Shown here: positions 25,922 through 34,724 of the stretch, piece after piece | Position numbering within the stretch: position 1 is the first letter of the stretch | Layout of the letters: each line of letters starts with the position of its first letter | Origin: CAZSDU01 sp964605775 | Lineage (GTDB): Bacteria; Bacteroidota; Bacteroidia; Bacteroidales; FEN-979 | Length of the DNA stretch: 59,609 nt | NCBI GenBank assembly: GCA_964605775.1 | Contig: CAZSDU010000019.1 | Location: 1 to 59,609, forward strand | Direction of reading: 5' to 3' | Made by a program: the position numbers and the translations under genes | The notes under the pieces: model-generated | The model's input: the letters and a program-made list of their open reading frames with translations, nothing else | Told to the model about the DNA's origin: nothing | Database searches by the model: none

Positions 25922-26162
25922 GAGATTCCAGGAGATTATTATGGGATAGGATACCAATGAAATCCTGATAATCCTTTTCGAAAGTAGTTTTATCAGCAGT
26001 GTACTTCGCAAGGATAGTATTAAAAATTTCTTGGTCGGTTTTCTCTTCACGAAGAAGGTTCAGGATTTCAATCCCAATCGGATTCACCGAGAAGGATTCA
26101 CCACTTACCGGGTTAAAGAGCAATCCGGCTTCGCTGACGGCAACATTTTTTCGGAGTTTCAT
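25902..26162 (-). CDS. PqqD-like small protein
   Basis: From the ATG at 26162 the product has 86 residues; an ATG at 26201 would add 13 residues that look non-native. The sequence follows the PqqD pattern: a beta strand pair (GLLFNPVSGESFSVNPIGIEILNLL), then a winged-helix-like part with EEKTDQEIFNTILAKY and DYQDFIGILSHNNLLE. PqqD proteins bind precursor peptides for modifying enzymes, and PqqD-like domains act as recognition elements in many peptide pathways. No precursor peptide is evident nearby. Its 3' end overlaps the ATP-grasp start, so this may be the substrate-presenting partner of that ligase. Confidence 0.7.
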   Translation of the reverse strand: MKLRKNVAVSEAGLLFNPVSGESFSVNPIGIEILNLLREEKTDQEIFNTILAKYTADKTTFEKDYQDFIGILSHNNLLESHEETKA

Positions 26163-26248
26163 AAATTGGATTTTACGATGCAATATTAAACATATAAACA
26201 TTCCTGCATGTTATAAAATTATAGAAATGATGTATAAAATTTTAATAT

Positions 26249-26845
26249 TTAGGATAGATGGTCCAGGGGTTTCCGGTCAGTGGAGGAGTTGAGCTTGTAG
26301 TCGGTTACTGAGATTCCGGTAATGGTTTTGAATTGGGTTGACAGGTACTGAACGCTGCTATAACCCATCATATAGGCGATTTCGCTCAGGGAAAGATCTC
26401 CATAATTGATCAGTTCTTTAACTTTTTCAATCTTATGGAGAATGATGAATTTCTCAAGGGTGATTTGCTCATGTTTCGAAAAAAGGCTTGACAGATAAGG
26501 ATATGACATATTAAACCTTTCTACCAGGTAGTCAGAGTTACGGACCATGGCATTGAATGTGGAATGGTGAACGAGTTCAATGATCGCTTGTTTGATCTGT
26601 TCTATCAGAATTTTTTCTTTATCCTCTATGATTTCAAATCCGAATTGTTCCAGGATACTTTCAATTTTTTTCCAGCTTATTTTTTTGGGGTTGATGGTCA
26701 AGGTGATCCTTCCCATCCTTATATCATCAATCTGAACGCCATCCACGCCAAGTTCATTTCTGAGTACATAGATACAGCATTGGCAGACCATGTTCTTGAC
26801 ATGGATTGTCCGTTGTTGCCGAATGATCTGCTTTTTTTCTGACAT
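26249..26845 (-). CDS. AraC-type regulator with N-terminal HMA-like domain
   Basis: The 198 residues join two domains. Residues 10-80 resemble a heavy-metal-associated fold with the MxCxxC motif as MVCQCC. Residues 95-190 are an AraC DNA-binding domain with two helix-turn-helix units; the second reads SLSEIAYMMGYSSVQYLSTQFK and TGISVTDYK, close to the family signature. The protein could sense a metal or thiol-reactive signal and control the PqqD/ATP-grasp operon that starts 87 bp downstream, or the cell-shape genes upstream, from which it is only 3 bp apart. The second HTH signature is strong; the HMA call rests on the motif and length. Confidence 0.8.
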   Translation of the reverse strand: MSEKKQIIRQQRTIHVKNMVCQCCIYVLRNELGVDGVQIDDIRMGRITLTINPKKISWKKIESILEQFGFEIIEDKEKILIEQIKQAIIELVHHSTFNAMVRNSDYLVERFNMSYPYLSSLFSKHEQITLEKFIILHKIEKVKELINYGDLSLSEIAYMMGYSSVQYLSTQFKTITGISVTDYKLNSSTDRKPLDHLS

Positions 26846-26848
26846 CGG

Positions 26849-28108
26849 TTAAACCAGTTCGTAACGATATGAATCCTGGCGAATAAAGATAAACAATAAA
26901 ATGGTAAACGCCCAGAGGGAAGATCCCCCGTAACTGATAAAAGGCAGAGGAATTCCTATTACCGGCAGCAAACCAAGCGCCATACCGATGTTGATGGCGA
27001 AATGGAAAAACAGAATGGCTGCAACGCCGTAACCGTAGAGCTTGCTGAATTTGGAACGTTGTCGTTCGGCTGTCAGGATCAAACGGGTAAAAAGGGCAAG
27101 GTAAAGAAGGACCAGGGCGGAGCTTCCCAAAAACCCCCTTTCCTCCCCAATGGTACAAAAGATGAAATCTGTGCTTTGTTCAGGGACGAAATTATATTTG
27201 GTCTGGGTTCCCTGTAAGAAGCCTTTGCCTGTCAGCCTACCTGAGCCTATGGCAATGAGGGATTGGTTGACATTGTATCCTGCCCCTTTCAGGTCGGTAT
27301 TCATCCCCAGCAGCACATGAATACGTTGTCGCTGATGGGGCTCCAGTATATGATTTACGGTATATTCTACGGAATAAACAAAGGCTGTACTGGCCAGAAA
27401 AACAGCTGAGATGACGAGGATGTTTTTAAACCGCCGATGGGTCCTCAGGTAAATAAAGATACTGATCAGGAAAAGCCCACCTATAAGATATGCTTTGGGA
27501 AGGATTAGTGATAATATTCCAAGCAGGGGAAGAAGGATGAAAGTCAGGGGAATAAAGCCCGATAGTCCGCTTCGGTAAAGAACAATGATGAAAGCGAGGA
27601 ATATGATGGCAGAACCGGTATCATGCTGAAGCAATACGATCAATGCGGGTAAAAGAATGATTACAGACGCGAAGAAAAGCGTGGAGGTTTTTCGGATATC
27701 CACGTCAATGGTGCTTAGAAACTTAGCCAAGGCCAGGCATGTGGCCATTTTTGCAAACTCGGCAGGCTGCACCCCTAATCCTCCGATTGCAAACCAGCCT
27801 TTGGACCCGGAAATTTCCCTGCCCGAAAAGATGACCAGGATCAGCATCAGCAGACAAATTCCATAGATAAAATATGAAAACTGGGAAAAGAATTTTGGAT
27901 CGATAAGCAGTATCACCATGGACAGAAAAATGGCTGCAATGATGAATACCATCTGCTTGCCATACCGCTGTGTCATATCCACGATATGGTGATGGTTTTC
28001 ATCGTACACTGCGGCATAGATGTTGATCCAGCCAATGATGACCAGGGCCAGGTAGATCCCTACCAAAATCCAGTCAATCTTGTAAAATATTCCTTTGTCC
28101 TCTCTCAA
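26849..28108 (-). CDS. rodA: RodA, SEDS-family peptidoglycan glycosyltransferase
   Basis: The 419-residue protein has about ten membrane helices and typical SEDS motifs: GSKGWFAIGGLGVQPAEFAK, QHDTGSAIIFLAF, the long loop with HQRQRIHVLLG-like QRQRIHVLLGM, and SYGGSSLWAF near the C-terminus. RodA polymerises glycan strands for the lateral wall together with PBP2. It overlaps mrdA by 35 bp, the usual arrangement. The downstream AraC-type gene follows after 3 bp. Confidence 0.95.
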   Translation of the reverse strand: MREDKGIFYKIDWILVGIYLALVIIGWINIYAAVYDENHHHIVDMTQRYGKQMVFIIAAIFLSMVILLIDPKFFSQFSYFIYGICLLMLILVIFSGREISGSKGWFAIGGLGVQPAEFAKMATCLALAKFLSTIDVDIRKTSTLFFASVIILLPALIVLLQHDTGSAIIFLAFIIVLYRSGLSGFIPLTFILLPLLGILSLILPKAYLIGGLFLISIFIYLRTHRRFKNILVISAVFLASTAFVYSVEYTVNHILEPHQRQRIHVLLGMNTDLKGAGYNVNQSLIAIGSGRLTGKGFLQGTQTKYNFVPEQSTDFIFCTIGEERGFLGSSALVLLYLALFTRLILTAERQRSKFSKLYGYGVAAILFFHFAINIGMALGLLPVIGIPLPFISYGGSSLWAFTILLFIFIRQDSYRYELV

Positions 28109-29939
28109 TTTCCAGGTATTGTCCGTTAATCAGGTTGCTTTTAATCATCCTTTCTTCAAGGTCTTTTCGTTTGACATATCTTTTCAGGTACTTTTCAATC
28201 ATTAAACTGGCAACAGGCGCAGCCCAGGTTGCCCCATAGCCGGCATTTTCCACCACAACCGAAATAGCAATCTTGGTATTTTGTCGGGGAGCAAATGCAA
28301 TAAAAACAGAATGATTTTTTCCATGGGGGTTTTGTGCGGTCCCTGTTTTTCCGCATATTTCGATGCTGTCGATTCTGGCGTTGGTTGCAGTTCCCGCAGT
28401 AATTACATTGGCCATCCCTTCGATGACCACATCGAAATAGGAAGGATCGACATCAGTATAGCGTTTTTGTAAATGTTTATCATTCAGGCTGTCCTTACTG
28501 CCGAAAGCACGGATTACATGAGGGGTATAAAAAAAACCTTTATTGGCTATCAGGGCAGACAGATTGGCCAGTTGGACAGGTGTGATACCGATTTCACCCT
28601 GTCCGATGGCCAGAGAAATAATACTCATGGACCGCCACCTGTTTTTCCCATGGTATTTATCGTAATATGCCGGTGAAGGAATATTCCCATTCAGTTCTCC
28701 GGGGATATCAATCCCGAGTTTTTTCCCAAATCCTAAGCTCATCACTTCTTTTCTCCAGCTTTCATATGCCTGGCGTGTATTCAGGTATGATTTTTTATCG
28801 ATGATGGATTTAAAGACCCTGCAGAAATAGGTATTACAGGAGATCTGTATGGCGCCAACCAGATCCAGGGGACTGGCATGGGGATGACAAGCGACCATTT
28901 TTCCGTCTCCGATGGAGAATCCACCACCACAACCATAGCGGGTCTCCGGAGTCAAAACGCCTTGCTGCTGACCCACCAGAGCATTCACCAGTTTAAAGGT
29001 GGACCCAGGGGGGTACATGGCCATGAGTGCCCGGTTAAATAAAGGAACGAATAAAGTGTCTTCACTCAGCAGGGTATAGTTTTTTTTCCGGATCTGACCA
29101 ACCAGCAGATTGGGGTCATAGGCAGGGCTGGAAACCAGGCAAAGAATCTCTCCAGTTTCGGGTTCAATGGCCACAATGCTGCCTTTTTTTCCACTCATCA
29201 GCAATTCCCCGTATGCCTGGAGCTCGGCATCAAGCGAAGCATACAAATCCGTACCAGCAACGGATGCGGTATCATATTTGCCATCATGGAAACTTCCTTT
29301 ACTGCGGTTAAAGACATCCACGACCTGGATTTTCAACCCCTTTTTCCCCCTGAGGATTTCTTCATATGATTTTTCAATGCCACTGATACCAATATAATCC
29401 CCGGATTTATAATATGGATTTTTAGCGATCATTTCCGGATTGACCTCTCCGATGTATCCGAAAGTATGGGCAGCAATGGGATAAGTGTATTTCCTCAGGG
29501 TACGTGATTGGACAAAGAAGCCCTGGAAAAGAAAAAGTTTTTCTTCAAGATATCCATAATTTTCACGGGTAATCTGGGACTGAAAAACAGAAGCACGATA
29601 AGGTGAATAATTCCTCGCTTTGCTTAAGCGATCAACGAACTCTTTCGGCTCTATTCCGATCAGGCGGCAGAGCTCTGCCGTATCGATATTTTTCACCTGC
29701 CGGGGTATAACCATCAGATCATACGCGGCTTCGTTATACACCAGCAATTTGCCATTCCGGTCGAAAATCAATCCCCTGGCAGGATATTGGGTGATATAGC
29801 GAAGTACATTATTATTGGCAGAAAGGATGTATTTATCCACCAGGATCTGAATATAAAACAGACGGATGAGATAAATGATCCCGACGATAAAAAAAAATCC
29901 GATGATAATGTATTTCCGGTCGGCGAATTTTCTTTCCAT
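28074..29939 (-). CDS. mrdA: PBP2, penicillin-binding transpeptidase
   Basis: The 621 residues hold an N-terminal membrane anchor (IIIGFFFIVGIIYLIRLFYIQ), a dimerisation domain, and the transpeptidase domain with the active-site Ser in PPGSTFKLV, the SxN-type box in ISCNTYF, and KTG in CGKTGTAQNPHG. It cross-links peptidoglycan for elongation with RodA, whose gene overlaps by 35 bp. It lies 5 bp downstream of a lipoprotein gene, instead of mreD as in many Bacteroidota. Confidence 0.95.
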   Translation of the reverse strand: MERKFADRKYIIIGFFFIVGIIYLIRLFYIQILVDKYILSANNNVLRYITQYPARGLIFDRNGKLLVYNEAAYDLMVIPRQVKNIDTAELCRLIGIEPKEFVDRLSKARNYSPYRASVFQSQITRENYGYLEEKLFLFQGFFVQSRTLRKYTYPIAAHTFGYIGEVNPEMIAKNPYYKSGDYIGISGIEKSYEEILRGKKGLKIQVVDVFNRSKGSFHDGKYDTASVAGTDLYASLDAELQAYGELLMSGKKGSIVAIEPETGEILCLVSSPAYDPNLLVGQIRKKNYTLLSEDTLFVPLFNRALMAMYPPGSTFKLVNALVGQQQGVLTPETRYGCGGGFSIGDGKMVACHPHASPLDLVGAIQISCNTYFCRVFKSIIDKKSYLNTRQAYESWRKEVMSLGFGKKLGIDIPGELNGNIPSPAYYDKYHGKNRWRSMSIISLAIGQGEIGITPVQLANLSALIANKGFFYTPHVIRAFGSKDSLNDKHLQKRYTDVDPSYFDVVIEGMANVITAGTATNARIDSIEICGKTGTAQNPHGKNHSVFIAFAPRQNTKIAISVVVENAGYGATWAAPVASLMIEKYLKRYVKRKDLEERMIKSNLINGQYLEIERGQRNILQD

Positions 29940-29944
29940 CCGCT

Positions 29945-30445
29945 TTATTTCCTTCTCAGAATGATATCGGGAGTGTATATGATGTTGCTTTGATGAAGTG
30001 CACGGTCATAAATGTACAGTTCAAACCTGATGGTATCGAACAAAGGATGGGGATTCATTGACAGCGTATCGACAATCAGTCCTTTGATCGCTTTATTCGG
30101 GTTGTCTGGAGTCAATACGGGGATGCGGGCCGAAAAGGGAGGATCCAGGTCAATTTTCACGTATTCGCCGGCTTGCTTTTCAAAATAGCCGATCAGATAA
30201 TTATAGTAATAGTCTCCCTGTTTGTTATAGGGTGGGAAAGTGTCTCCGGGGTTCAATCCGATGTCCCCGTTCCCATCTTTGAAAGTAATGGCAAGAATAC
30301 CTTTTCTGGCGAACTGCCCGGTATCAAATATACTGGTCCAACCCGCAAATTCAATTTGAGGGATATCCGAATAAGTTTCTTTCTTCATGCAGGAAGTGAA
30401 AAAGAATATCCCGTAAACAAAAAGAAGCAGAAAGAAATATCGCAT
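29945..30445 (-). CDS. Lipoprotein of unknown function
   Basis: The 166 residues begin with a lipoprotein signal (FFFTSC, Cys at residue 19). The mature part is beta-rich, with AGWTSIFDTGQFARKGILAI, DGNGDIGLNPGD and the C-terminal FELYIYDRALHQSNI. It resembles small Bacteroidota lipoproteins of unknown role; no named family is certain. It is the first gene of the run lipoprotein-mrdA-rodA-AraC, 5 bp from mrdA, so a link to the cell envelope is possible. Confidence 0.75.
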   Translation of the reverse strand: MRYFFLLLFVYGIFFFTSCMKKETYSDIPQIEFAGWTSIFDTGQFARKGILAITFKDGNGDIGLNPGDTFPPYNKQGDYYYNYLIGYFEKQAGEYVKIDLDPPFSARIPVLTPDNPNKAIKGLIVDTLSMNPHPLFDTIRFELYIYDRALHQSNIIYTPDIILRRK

Positions 30446-30452
30446 AATGTAC

Positions 30453-30460
30453 TACCTTTG
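30453..30460 (+). promoter_or_regulatory. Candidate -7 element for the LuxE-like gene
   Basis: TACCTTTG fits the Bacteroidota consensus TAnnTTTG, 50 bp upstream of the start at 30510. No good -33 element is visible. Confidence 0.35.
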
Positions 30461-30509
30461 AATGGCCGTTAAAATTACAAATTTTTCAGTTCATTAGCCC
30501 TTATTAGCA

Positions 30510-31487
30510 ATGGAATTCAGAAATGATGTGTTTTCTGTTTCATCCGAATCAGAATTTCTTCGTACTTCACTCGAATTATTTCATTTTCAATATGAATATA
30601 ATCAGGTTTATAAGGCTTTTGTCGACTCCCTGAACCTTGATCCCGGGAATGTTAAAGACCTTGTGCAGATACCCTTCCTCCCGGTAGAATTCTTTAAAAA
30701 CAAGGAAGTCATGTGCGGGAAACAACCTCCCCAGAAAATATTTCATAGCAGCGGAACTTCCGGTCCTGAAAAAAGCCGGCATTATATTTCCGACCTTAAT
30801 CTTTACAGGAAATCGCTTCAACTCGGATTTGAGTATTTTTTTGGACCCGTGGAAGATTGCCAGTTTCTGGCCTTGACGCCGACTCCTGAGCAACATCCTA
30901 ATTCTTCCTTGGTATTCATGTTGTCCCGGCTGATGGACCTTAGCCTGAGCGCGGAGAATGGTTTTTTCCTTCAGAGTTTTTCTGGACTTCACGCCCGGCT
31001 TAAACAGTCGCATCCAAAGGGTAAAAAAGTAATCCTCTTCGGCCTAACTAATGCCCTGTTAAATTTTGCCCGTCAGTACCCGGATAATTATGGACAGGTC
31101 ATTGTGGTTGAGACCGGGGGCATGAAAGGACAGGGTGAGGAAATGATACGGGAGGAATTGCATGCCACGCTCTGTTCTTCTTTCGGATTGAAAAAGATAC
31201 ACTCGGAATACAGCATGACGGAATTATTATCCCAAGCCTACTCAAAAGGAGATGGATTGTTCCACTGCCCGCCCTGGATGAAAGTTCTCATTCGGGAAAC
31301 CAGGGATCCTTTTTCGTATGAAAAACCTGGAGCCACCGGAGGGATCAACATCATCGATCTGGCCAATGTTTATTCCTGTGCCTTTATCTCCACCCAGGAT
31401 CTCGGCCGGAAATATGCCGATGGTTCCTTTGAAGTGCCGGGCCGCTTCGATTCCGCTGATGCCCGGGGATGCAGCCTGATGATCTGA
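30510..31487 (+). CDS. LuxE/PaaK-like acyl-activating protein
   Basis: A 325-residue member of the LuxE acyl-protein synthetase family within the ANL adenylate-forming enzymes. The phosphate loop is present as SSGTSGPEKSRH, a YSMTELLSQAY motif matches the adenylate-binding A5 region, and QDLGRKYADGSFEVPGRFDSADARGCS matches the A7/A8 hinge. The small C-terminal domain of full ANL enzymes is absent, as in LuxE. Proteins of this kind activate a fatty or aromatic acid as an acyl-adenylate. The partner is not in the neighbourhood. It is divergent from the lipoprotein gene. Confidence 0.8.
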   Translation: MEFRNDVFSVSSESEFLRTSLELFHFQYEYNQVYKAFVDSLNLDPGNVKDLVQIPFLPVEFFKNKEVMCGKQPPQKIFHSSGTSGPEKSRHYISDLNLYRKSLQLGFEYFFGPVEDCQFLALTPTPEQHPNSSLVFMLSRLMDLSLSAENGFFLQSFSGLHARLKQSHPKGKKVILFGLTNALLNFARQYPDNYGQVIVVETGGMKGQGEEMIREELHATLCSSFGLKKIHSEYSMTELLSQAYSKGDGLFHCPPWMKVLIRETRDPFSYEKPGATGGINIIDLANVYSCAFISTQDLGRKYADGSFEVPGRFDSADARGCSLMI

Positions 31488-31498
31488 CGTCAAACACC

Positions 31499-33049
31499 AT
31501 GAAACACTTAAAAACGATTTTATGTATTGTTTTGCTGGGTACAATCAGTCCTTCGGCCTATAGTCAGGTTTTCTCAGGTGCAACCGCCTATTCTTCCGGC
31601 TTCGATGATTTTCTGTACGATCTGAAAGTGAGCGACGGAAAGGAATATTATCTGATCCGATCAAAACTGATGACTTACCCTGAAACGGTATATGGTTCAT
31701 TTCTCCATATGCCTTACTTGTCGATCAATCCAAAGTACCTGGGGTCAGAATTTTCCGGATTAAAAGTGGAATCAGACCCGGAAGATAATGCATATGTCGC
31801 AGGAATTTCCCGGCCAAAGCTGATCGGGGATACCACTTTATTTTTATCAAAGATCGATCAATACGGCGCACATGTCTGGTCAGTGACTTTCCCGAAAGTG
31901 GGGGATACCGTAGATCTTTTTAAAAATGAATCAGGCTTCTTTTTTGTTCATGATAAACACTTTCTATATAAAGTCAGCCAGGAGGGAAACACGATATGGC
32001 AGACCGGATTCAGCGGCAGCCTTCTCCCCGTAGGGGATGTTTTTTTTAATTTCAAAGGGGTCTATGTTGATGTTCCCTACATGCTTGATGGCGAATACTG
32101 TGATACTCTATTGTTCAGAAAAGCTGGTTCCGACGGTCAGGTAACAAGCAGCATAACCCTCATTGCAGGATTGGAACCGAACACCCTGATGTCGATGAAT
32201 ATGCATGAAAGACTGATGGGGAACCGGATTTATATCAGCGGACAGTTCTGGGGCAGGGTTGATTTTGATCCTTCAGCCGGGGAAGCGGTGTTTACCAATT
32301 ATGAGACCATTGTTTTTCCCCATTTTATTTACCCTCGTCTTCATCATTTTCTTGCCGTGTACGATACAAGCGGCAACCTGATCACCGCCTGCTCCAATCC
32401 AAAATTCCCGGCCATTCAGCATTTTTCTACGGATTCAGCGGGAGCTGTTTATACTGCAGGAAGCGTTAGCGGACCTGTCAATTTTATTCTTTTACCGGGA
32501 GATTCCCTGGTGATCACACCGGCTAACAACGAACGTTCTTTTATTTCGAAATATTCACATGACCTTCAGCTGATATGGACCCGGCTGCTGACCGGTGATA
32601 TCCGGTATATGGATGCCGGCTATGCTTCCGGTTACGGCATGCAGTTGCTTACTCTTGCCGGCGATTTCAAGGGTCCAATAAACCTGAATCTAGCTTTTCC
32701 TGCTGAAGTTACTTTTACCAGCGAAGGATGGGATGTCTTTATCGGCAATTATATTTTCCTTGACAGCAATATATCACTCTTGCATGTAAATAAACCGGGA
32801 GAGCAACCGGATGTACTGGTTTATCCCAATCCATCTGACGGTCTTATTTCCATTGAATTTCCAGCTTCTTTCCGGGATTTCAGTTTAAACCTTACGGATT
32901 TAAGGGGCAATGCCCTGCTCAGCCGGGAATATACTGTGAACCCGTTCAGGGTAATACTTGATTTATCTGGTTTTTCCGGCGGTTTATATATTTTAAAAAT
33001 CAAGACCCCTGACCGGATCATCCTGAAAAAGATGCTGATAAGGAAATGA
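31499..33049 (+). CDS. Secreted propeller-like protein with T9SS type A sorting domain
   Basis: From the ATG at 31499, which begins a clean signal peptide (KTILCIVLLGTISPSAYSQ), the product has 516 residues; a start 30 bp upstream adds a tail with no signal character. The body has repeats such as DNAYVAGISRPK and AGAVYTAGSVSGPVNF, resembling the SBBP/propeller repeats of secreted Bacteroidota proteins. The C-terminus is a T9SS type A domain beginning VYPNPSDGLISIEF and ending GLYILKIKTPDRIILKKMLI. It should be exported and fixed to the surface or released. Its last 32 bp overlap the convergent SRAP gene. Confidence 0.85.
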   Translation: MKHLKTILCIVLLGTISPSAYSQVFSGATAYSSGFDDFLYDLKVSDGKEYYLIRSKLMTYPETVYGSFLHMPYLSINPKYLGSEFSGLKVESDPEDNAYVAGISRPKLIGDTTLFLSKIDQYGAHVWSVTFPKVGDTVDLFKNESGFFFVHDKHFLYKVSQEGNTIWQTGFSGSLLPVGDVFFNFKGVYVDVPYMLDGEYCDTLLFRKAGSDGQVTSSITLIAGLEPNTLMSMNMHERLMGNRIYISGQFWGRVDFDPSAGEAVFTNYETIVFPHFIYPRLHHFLAVYDTSGNLITACSNPKFPAIQHFSTDSAGAVYTAGSVSGPVNFILLPGDSLVITPANNERSFISKYSHDLQLIWTRLLTGDIRYMDAGYASGYGMQLLTLAGDFKGPINLNLAFPAEVTFTSEGWDVFIGNYIFLDSNISLLHVNKPGEQPDVLVYPNPSDGLISIEFPASFRDFSLNLTDLRGNALLSREYTVNPFRVILDLSGFSGGLYILKIKTPDRIILKKMLIRK

Positions 33050-33686
33050 TCTCCTTGCAGTCGTTCTTGGTGGAGTTCACCAGTTTAGAGACAGGATAAG
33101 CTTTCATTCTGAAGGCAGGAAAAGGTTTTAATAAATTAAGGAGTTCTTCTTTGGAAGATGGACCCAGCCATTTTTTCTCATCCTGAGGCTGAAGGATGAC
33201 AGGCATGCGTTCATGAATTCCGGCCAGTAATTCGTTGGCTGTGGTGGTAATAATGGAAAACGACCGGATGATCTCTCCGTCCCGGCTGACCCATTGGTCC
33301 CATATGCCTGCCATGGAGAAGAGAGATTCATCCTGCATCAGAATCCGGAAAGGCGTTTTGTTTTTATCTTTTGTCCATTCAAAAAAACTGTCGGCAGGCA
33401 CCAGGCATCTCTGGTCCCGGAAAATATTTTTAAAGGATGGTTTTTCAAGAATGGTTTCCGACCTTGCATTGATCATCCGGCTGCCGATCCCGGGTTCCTT
33501 TGCCCAGTAAGGGATAAGTCCCCATCGGTAAAAACTAAGTTCGGCCTTATTTTCACTGGAAATGACGGCCAGATCCTGCCCCGGGGCACAATTGTAGCTG
33601 GCTTTATAGATGGCAGTGCGAACCCTTACCCCAAAGCGTTCTAGAATAAGGGCATCTTCCACCGCAAATGAATACCTTCCGCACAT
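33018..33686 (-). CDS. SOS response-associated peptidase (SRAP/HMCES type)
   Basis: The 222 residues fit the SRAP family. The N-terminal Met is removed so that Cys2 (MCGRY) can form a thiazolidine link with abasic sites in single-stranded DNA. Other conserved residues are the Asn of INARSET, the Glu of FFEWTKD and the His of GIHERMPVIL. The protein shields abasic sites at replication forks. The stop overlaps the convergent T9SS protein gene by 32 bp. Confidence 0.92.
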   Translation of the reverse strand: MCGRYSFAVEDALILERFGVRVRTAIYKASYNCAPGQDLAVISSENKAELSFYRWGLIPYWAKEPGIGSRMINARSETILEKPSFKNIFRDQRCLVPADSFFEWTKDKNKTPFRILMQDESLFSMAGIWDQWVSRDGEIIRSFSIITTTANELLAGIHERMPVILQPQDEKKWLGPSSKEELLNLLKPFPAFRMKAYPVSKLVNSTKNDCKEIISLSASFSG

Positions 33687-33723
33687 CAGGGATAAATCAG
33701 AAATCTAAATTAGAAAAAATTCC

Positions 33724-33731
33724 TATATTTG
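33724..33731 (+). promoter_or_regulatory. -7-like element next to the acylphosphatase start
   Basis: TATATTTG fits TAnnTTTG exactly but ends only 4 bp before the ATG at 33736, so it would give a leaderless message if used. Confidence 0.35.
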
Positions 33732-33735
33732 ATCG

Positions 33736-34026
33736 ATGAAACATTTCCAGATTCGTGTTTACGGTAAGGTTCAGAATGTGGGTTTCCGGTTCAAAACCAT
33801 GGAAATGGCATACCAATGCGGTATCAAGGGCTTTGTTCAGAATGAAGGATACCATGTTGTTTACATCGAAGCGGAAGGACAGGAAAAGAACCTGGAACGT
33901 TTTCTTAATTGGTGCAAAAAAGGTCCATTGGGCGCCAGGATAGAGAAGGTTGAAACCACGGAAGGAGAATTAAAAAGCTATTCCTCATTTGATATCAGGA
34001 GAACCGAAAGGAATAAGGAGGAGTAA
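33736..34026 (+). CDS. acyP: Acylphosphatase
   Basis: The 96 residues show the small acylphosphatase fold: the phosphate loop VYGKVQNVGFR with catalytic Arg18, and Asn36 in GFVQNE. It hydrolyses the carboxyl-phosphate bond of acylphosphates. The loop has N14 where GVGFR proteins have G, a minor variant. It stands alone on the plus strand between two minus-strand genes. Confidence 0.92.
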   Translation: MKHFQIRVYGKVQNVGFRFKTMEMAYQCGIKGFVQNEGYHVVYIEAEGQEKNLERFLNWCKKGPLGARIEKVETTEGELKSYSSFDIRRTERNKEE

Positions 34027-34035
34027 AACCTCACC

Positions 34036-34055
34036 GGGAAAACTTATTTTTTCCC
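34036..34055. terminator. Possible bidirectional terminator
   Basis: GGGAAAA (34036-34042) pairs with TTTTCCC (34049-34055) between the convergent acyP and rsmI genes; the arms give A/T runs on both strands. It includes the rsmI stop codon. Confidence 0.4.
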
Positions 34056-34724
34056 CTCGATAATGATCACAATTTCTCCCTTAATGCTTTTTTGACCAAA
34101 GTAAGTGATCAGTTCTTTCAACGTTCCCCTTACGTTTTCTTCAAAAATTTTTGTCAGCTCTCTGGATACGCATCCATAACGGTTTTCTCCGAAATATTCT
34201 GACAACTGGTTCAGGGTTTTAAGCAGGCGGAAAGGGGATTCATAAAAGATCATGGTTTTTTCTTCTCTGGCCAGTTTTTCCAGTCGTGTTTGCCTTCCTT
34301 TCTTAGGGGGAAGAAAACCTTCAAAAGTAAAATGATCGGAAGGGACGCCGGAGTTTACGAGGGCGGGGACAAAAGCGGTGGCGCCTGGCAGGCATTCTAC
34401 TTTGAGTCCCGCTTTGATACATTCCCTCACGAGAAGATAACCCGGGTCGGAGATGGCTGGGGTACCGGCATCACTGACCAGGGCGATCACGGCACCATTT
34501 TTCAGTTGGTCGACAATGTTTTGAATGGTTTTATGTTCATTGAAAAGATGATGGGATACCATCTTTTTCTCGATGCCATGGTGTTTAAGTAAAAACCCGG
34601 TATTCCGTGTATCTTCTGCCAGGATAAAATCCACTTCCCGAAGAACCCTTAAGGCCCGTAGGGTGATGTCTTCCAGGTTGCCGATGGGGGTAGGAACAAT
34701 GAAAAGCCGGGTTGGTTCTGTCAT
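34044..34724 (-). CDS. rsmI: RsmI, 16S rRNA (cytidine-1402-2'-O)-methyltransferase
   Basis: The 226 residues are the tetrapyrrole-methylase-like domain of RsmI: IVPTPIGNLEDITLRAL at the N-terminus, AEDTRNTG, the SAM site VSDAGTPAISDPG and FYESPFRLLKTL. It modifies C1402 in the ribosomal P site with RsmH. The E. coli protein is about 60 residues longer; the missing C-terminal helical domain is often absent in Bacteroidota. It overlaps the response regulator gene by 4 bp. Confidence 0.93.
   Translation of the reverse strand: MTEPTRLFIVPTPIGNLEDITLRALRVLREVDFILAEDTRNTGFLLKHHGIEKKMVSHHLFNEHKTIQNIVDQLKNGAVIALVSDAGTPAISDPGYLLVRECIKAGLKVECLPGATAFVPALVNSGVPSDHFTFEGFLPPKKGRQTRLEKLAREEKTMIFYESPFRLLKTLNQLSEYFGENRYGCVSRELTKIFEENVRGTLKELITYFGQKSIKGEIVIIIEGKK

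Noticed and set aside
25922..26050. 43-residue N-terminal extension of the ATP-grasp protein
   Set aside because: It overlaps the PqqD-like gene, is rich in Arg/Ile/Leu without a signal or fold, and the family start fits the ATG at 25921.
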